From assembly GCA_005778405.1 (NCBI GenBank), contig SXOA01000174.1, positions 1-64,000 of the forward strand: DNA of 64,000 nt, written 5' to 3'. Below the pieces are notes generated by a model. It searched no databases and was not told the DNA's origin. It saw only the letters and a list, made by a program, of their open reading frames with translations. The translations under genes and the position numbers were made by a program. Positions 62,175 to 64,000 of the stretch are shown in pieces. Within the stretch, counting starts at the first letter, position 1; the number at the start of each line of letters is the position of its first letter. This stretch comes from Planctomycetaceae bacterium (GTDB lineage: Bacteria; Planctomycetota; Planctomycetia; Pirellulales; Pirellulaceae).

Positions 62175-64000
62175 TCAAAACTGATGTCGCTCGATGTAAA
62201 CACAGGCCAGCGCCAGCATCACAGTCACAAAAATAGCACTGCTCCAGACCGGCTGCCAGGGATTCAGGTTCCCGCGGGCCTGGGACAAGTCTCCTCGGAA
62301 AAGCCCTAAATCCGTGGTCTCCTTTTCGGTGATCAAAAACTGGACCGTATTATCAAGCTCTCCCGGCTTGGGAAAAACCGTGTAAATCGGGGAAACCAAA
62401 TAGTAGTAAACACTTTGCGAAGTTGTCATGGCAGGGGAGTATACCGTCTGCAACTTGAGATCCGCGATTTGGTAATCCGAAACACGGTTGATTCGGTCGG
62501 CCACGAGCAGCCGTTCCCCCTGGAAGGTAAAGCCGGAGATGTCTCCCTGGCCGCGAACGCTGGCCAGGCGGCAATCGCCGGACAGGGTATCAATCATCCA
62601 CAACCGTTGGTTGTGAAACAGAATGCCGACTTGCTTGCCATCCGGAGAACTGGCGATGGTCCGCGGCTGGCTGTGCGGCTCAAGCGGCTTTTCAGCGACG
62701 AGCGTCAGGTCTTTTGGCGACAGCAGCACAGCCTTGCCGTCCTCTCGGGAAACGACGACGTTGTTGCCGCCAATCGCGATCAAGGCCGCTTGATTCTCGT
62801 CGCCGGAAAACTTGTAAGTACCACTCTGGGAATAATTCCCCTTTTTGTCTTTGCTGAGCAAGTACGCCGTTCCGCGACTATAAACGGCGATATCCCCGGT
62901 GATAGGATTCAGTGCCGCCGAAAGGGGCTCGGGAAAATTTAGCTTGTCGTCGGACATGACCCGGACAAACGGAGCGCGACTTGCAAAGGGAAGCGGCATC
63001 CCCAGAAACTTCATTTGGTTTTCCGCGGGCGAGGGCTTCCCTTGAAGACGAAAAACTCCACCCTTCGCGACGGCCAGCACAGACCCTTCGTGATCGACCA
63101 GAATCGCGGCCGTCTCGTCGGGAAGCGGTTGGGCTTCTTTGAACAGCCAACCTTCGCCGCCACGGGCAACCTGAAATGTGACCTGGCGACCACCCAGACC
63201 AAAGGGAGCCCGCCACCCTTCACCCAGTAAAAGCTGATCCGTCTGCGAATGATAGATGGGTCCAATGGTGACCGGCAGCCCGCCACGATCGTTACGAACA
63301 TGGATTCGCTCCCATTCGCTGGTTTCCGATTTCCAGCGCTGCATGACTCCCTGCTCGGTGATGCCAATCAGCGTGCCATCGGCCTCGACCACGCGCACCA
63401 GCCGCTGAGTCTGCACGACGAACGGCTCCATCACGCCAACTTTAATCACGCCGACGATAAAACAAAGCAGCCACAGCGTGATGCTCAGCACGACGGAAAC
63501 CACGGCGCTCTTCCAGATGATGCCTGTCAGCGCGGAAATCGAATAATAAATGCTGAACAGAAACAGAAAGATCGGAATGCACAACAGAATGCCGCGGTTC
63601 CAAATGCCGTACCGCAGCCCGGCAATCAGCCACAATCCCACGCAGAGGTATCCCACATTAAGCAGCGTGAAAGCGCACCCACCGACGAATTTCGACAGGT
63701 ATACCGCCGACCTTTGCACCGGCTTGCTGAGCAAGAGGTTGATGGAGCCCGGCTCAAACATCTGGGGAATCACGGGCGATGTCACCAGGATCGCGACGAA
63801 GATTCCGACAATACCCACCAGAAACTTCATCAGCGTCGGCACCACAACCGACTTGATGAAGGAGTCGGTCTGCGTTTTGGTGAAAGGGAGACTTTCGCTG
63901 GTTTCCATCCACAAATACCCGACCGCGATGGATTCCTTCTCGCGGGGGTTGAACTCGCCGGGAATTGCCCCTTCGATCAGAATGCGATTGAGACGGGCCC
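62175..64000 (-). CDS. ABC-2-type transporter permease with large extracytoplasmic domain, 5' end cut by the window
   Basis: The frame is open to the window edge, reading RARLNRILIEGAIPGEFNP upstream of the first in-frame TTG, so the start lies outside. The visible N-terminal part has about five membrane helices (FLVGIVGIFVAILVTSPV, FLFSIYYSISALTGIIW, AVVSVVLSITLWLLCFIVGV). About residues 200-560 form a repetitive beta-rich region (VTIGPIYHSQTDQLLLGEGW, AVYSRGTAYLLSKDKKG, TIASSPDGKQVGILFHNQRL) like a beta-propeller. A last helix is at the C-terminus (FVTVMLALACVYIERHQF). ABC-2 permeases pair with an ATPase, probably just upstream of the window. Confidence 0.8.
   Translation of the reverse strand, partial: ARLNRILIEGAIPGEFNPREKESIAVGYLWMETSESLPFTKTQTDSFIKSVVVPTLMKFLVGIVGIFVAILVTSPVIPQMFEPGSINLLLSKPVQRSAVYLSKFVGGCAFTLLNVGYLCVGLWLIAGLRYGIWNRGILLCIPIFLFLFSIYYSISALTGIIWKSAVVSVVLSITLWLLCFIVGVIKVGVMEPFVVQTQRLVRVVEADGTLIGITEQGVMQRWKSETSEWERIHVRNDRGGLPVTIGPIYHSQTDQLLLGEGWRAPFGLGGRQVTFQVARGGEGWLFKEAQPLPDETAAILVDHEGSVLAVAKGGVFRLQGKPSPAENQMKFLGMPLPFASRAPFVRVMSDDKLNFPEPLSAALNPITGDIAVYSRGTAYLLSKDKKGNYSQSGTYKFSGDENQAALIAIGGNNVVVSREDGKAVLLSPKDLTLVAEKPLEPHSQPRTIASSPDGKQVGILFHNQRLWMIDTLSGDCRLASVRGQGDISGFTFQGERLLVADRINRVSDYQIADLKLQTVYSPAMTTSQSVYYYLVSPIYTVFPKPGELDNTVQFLITEKETTDLGLFRGDLSQARGNLNPWQPVWSSAIFVTVMLALACVYIERHQF

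Overview
The window is high-GC bacterial DNA from a member of the Planctomycetota. Many of its gene families are diagnostic of that phylum or expanded in it: two DUF1501 Tat-exported proteins, a DUF1552/DUF1592 pair, a PVC-type CxxCH heme protein with HEAT repeats, a BBP7-type outer-membrane barrel, an LEPR-type secreted haloperoxidase, DUF1559 proteins, many FGE-like GTG/TTG starts and a squalene-hopene-type cyclase. I cannot place it below phylum level. No rRNA, intact tRNA, CRISPR array, phage or complete insertion sequence is visible.

Layout. 0-4.4 kb: end of a MacB-type permease, then a coupled set of a lipid kinase, kdsA and a TPR/transglutaminase-like membrane protein. 4.4-13.3 kb: a large heme/HEAT protein, small membrane proteins, a cupin, and two DUF1501 proteins flanking a TolB-like propeller. 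13.3-14.0 kb: an ISKra4-type transposase remnant. 14.0-20.0 kb: an HNH nuclease with a clear terminator, an M48-like protein with a broken zinc motif, a triterpene-type cyclase, and a DUF116-polyprenyl synthase fusion. 20.0-28.6 kb (minus strand): a GT39-like membrane glycosyltransferase, ExeA-like ATPase, CpsD-like ATPase and Pro/Ala-rich membrane protein, preceded by fmt, an unknown gene and asnS. 28.8-33.5 kb: secreted haloperoxidase and a large unknown secreted protein. 33.5-38.9 kb (minus): amidase, DUF1552 and DUF1592. 39.1-44.1 kb: Ser/Thr kinase plus secreted TPR-CHAT protein. 44.3-54 kb: a run of small-molecule enzymes (GDSL esterase, alpha/beta hydrolase, FKBP, FAH, two oxidoreductases, aldo/keto reductase, MFS transporter, Gfo/Idh/MocA). 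54-58.5 kb (minus): BBP7 barrel, a lipoprotein and an acyl-CoA carboxyltransferase. 58.7-61.5 kb: three tandem zinc-ribbon DUF1559 proteins. 61.6-64 kb (minus): a His-rich lipoprotein and an ABC-2-type permease with a large extracytoplasmic domain, cut by the window edge.

How the genes relate. The cyclase and polyprenyl synthase probably supply and cyclise a polyprene for membrane lipids. The 20-25 kb set looks like an envelope polysaccharide assembly module. The kinase and CHAT protein form a likely signalling/protease pair.

Most striking non-coding signal. At least six loci carry short hairpins preceded by GTAG (or TTAG/GTGG), usually as inverted pairs and often with a TCC apical loop. This is the architecture of REP/REPIN elements mobilised by RAYT (TnpA-REP) transposases. 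They cluster at 48.7-54.0 kb, touch stop codons of several genes, and one pair forms the 5' coding region of a secreted protein. One pair differs only by a compensatory base change that preserves the hairpin stem. A different simple-sequence element appears to have inserted in frame in the cyclase gene.
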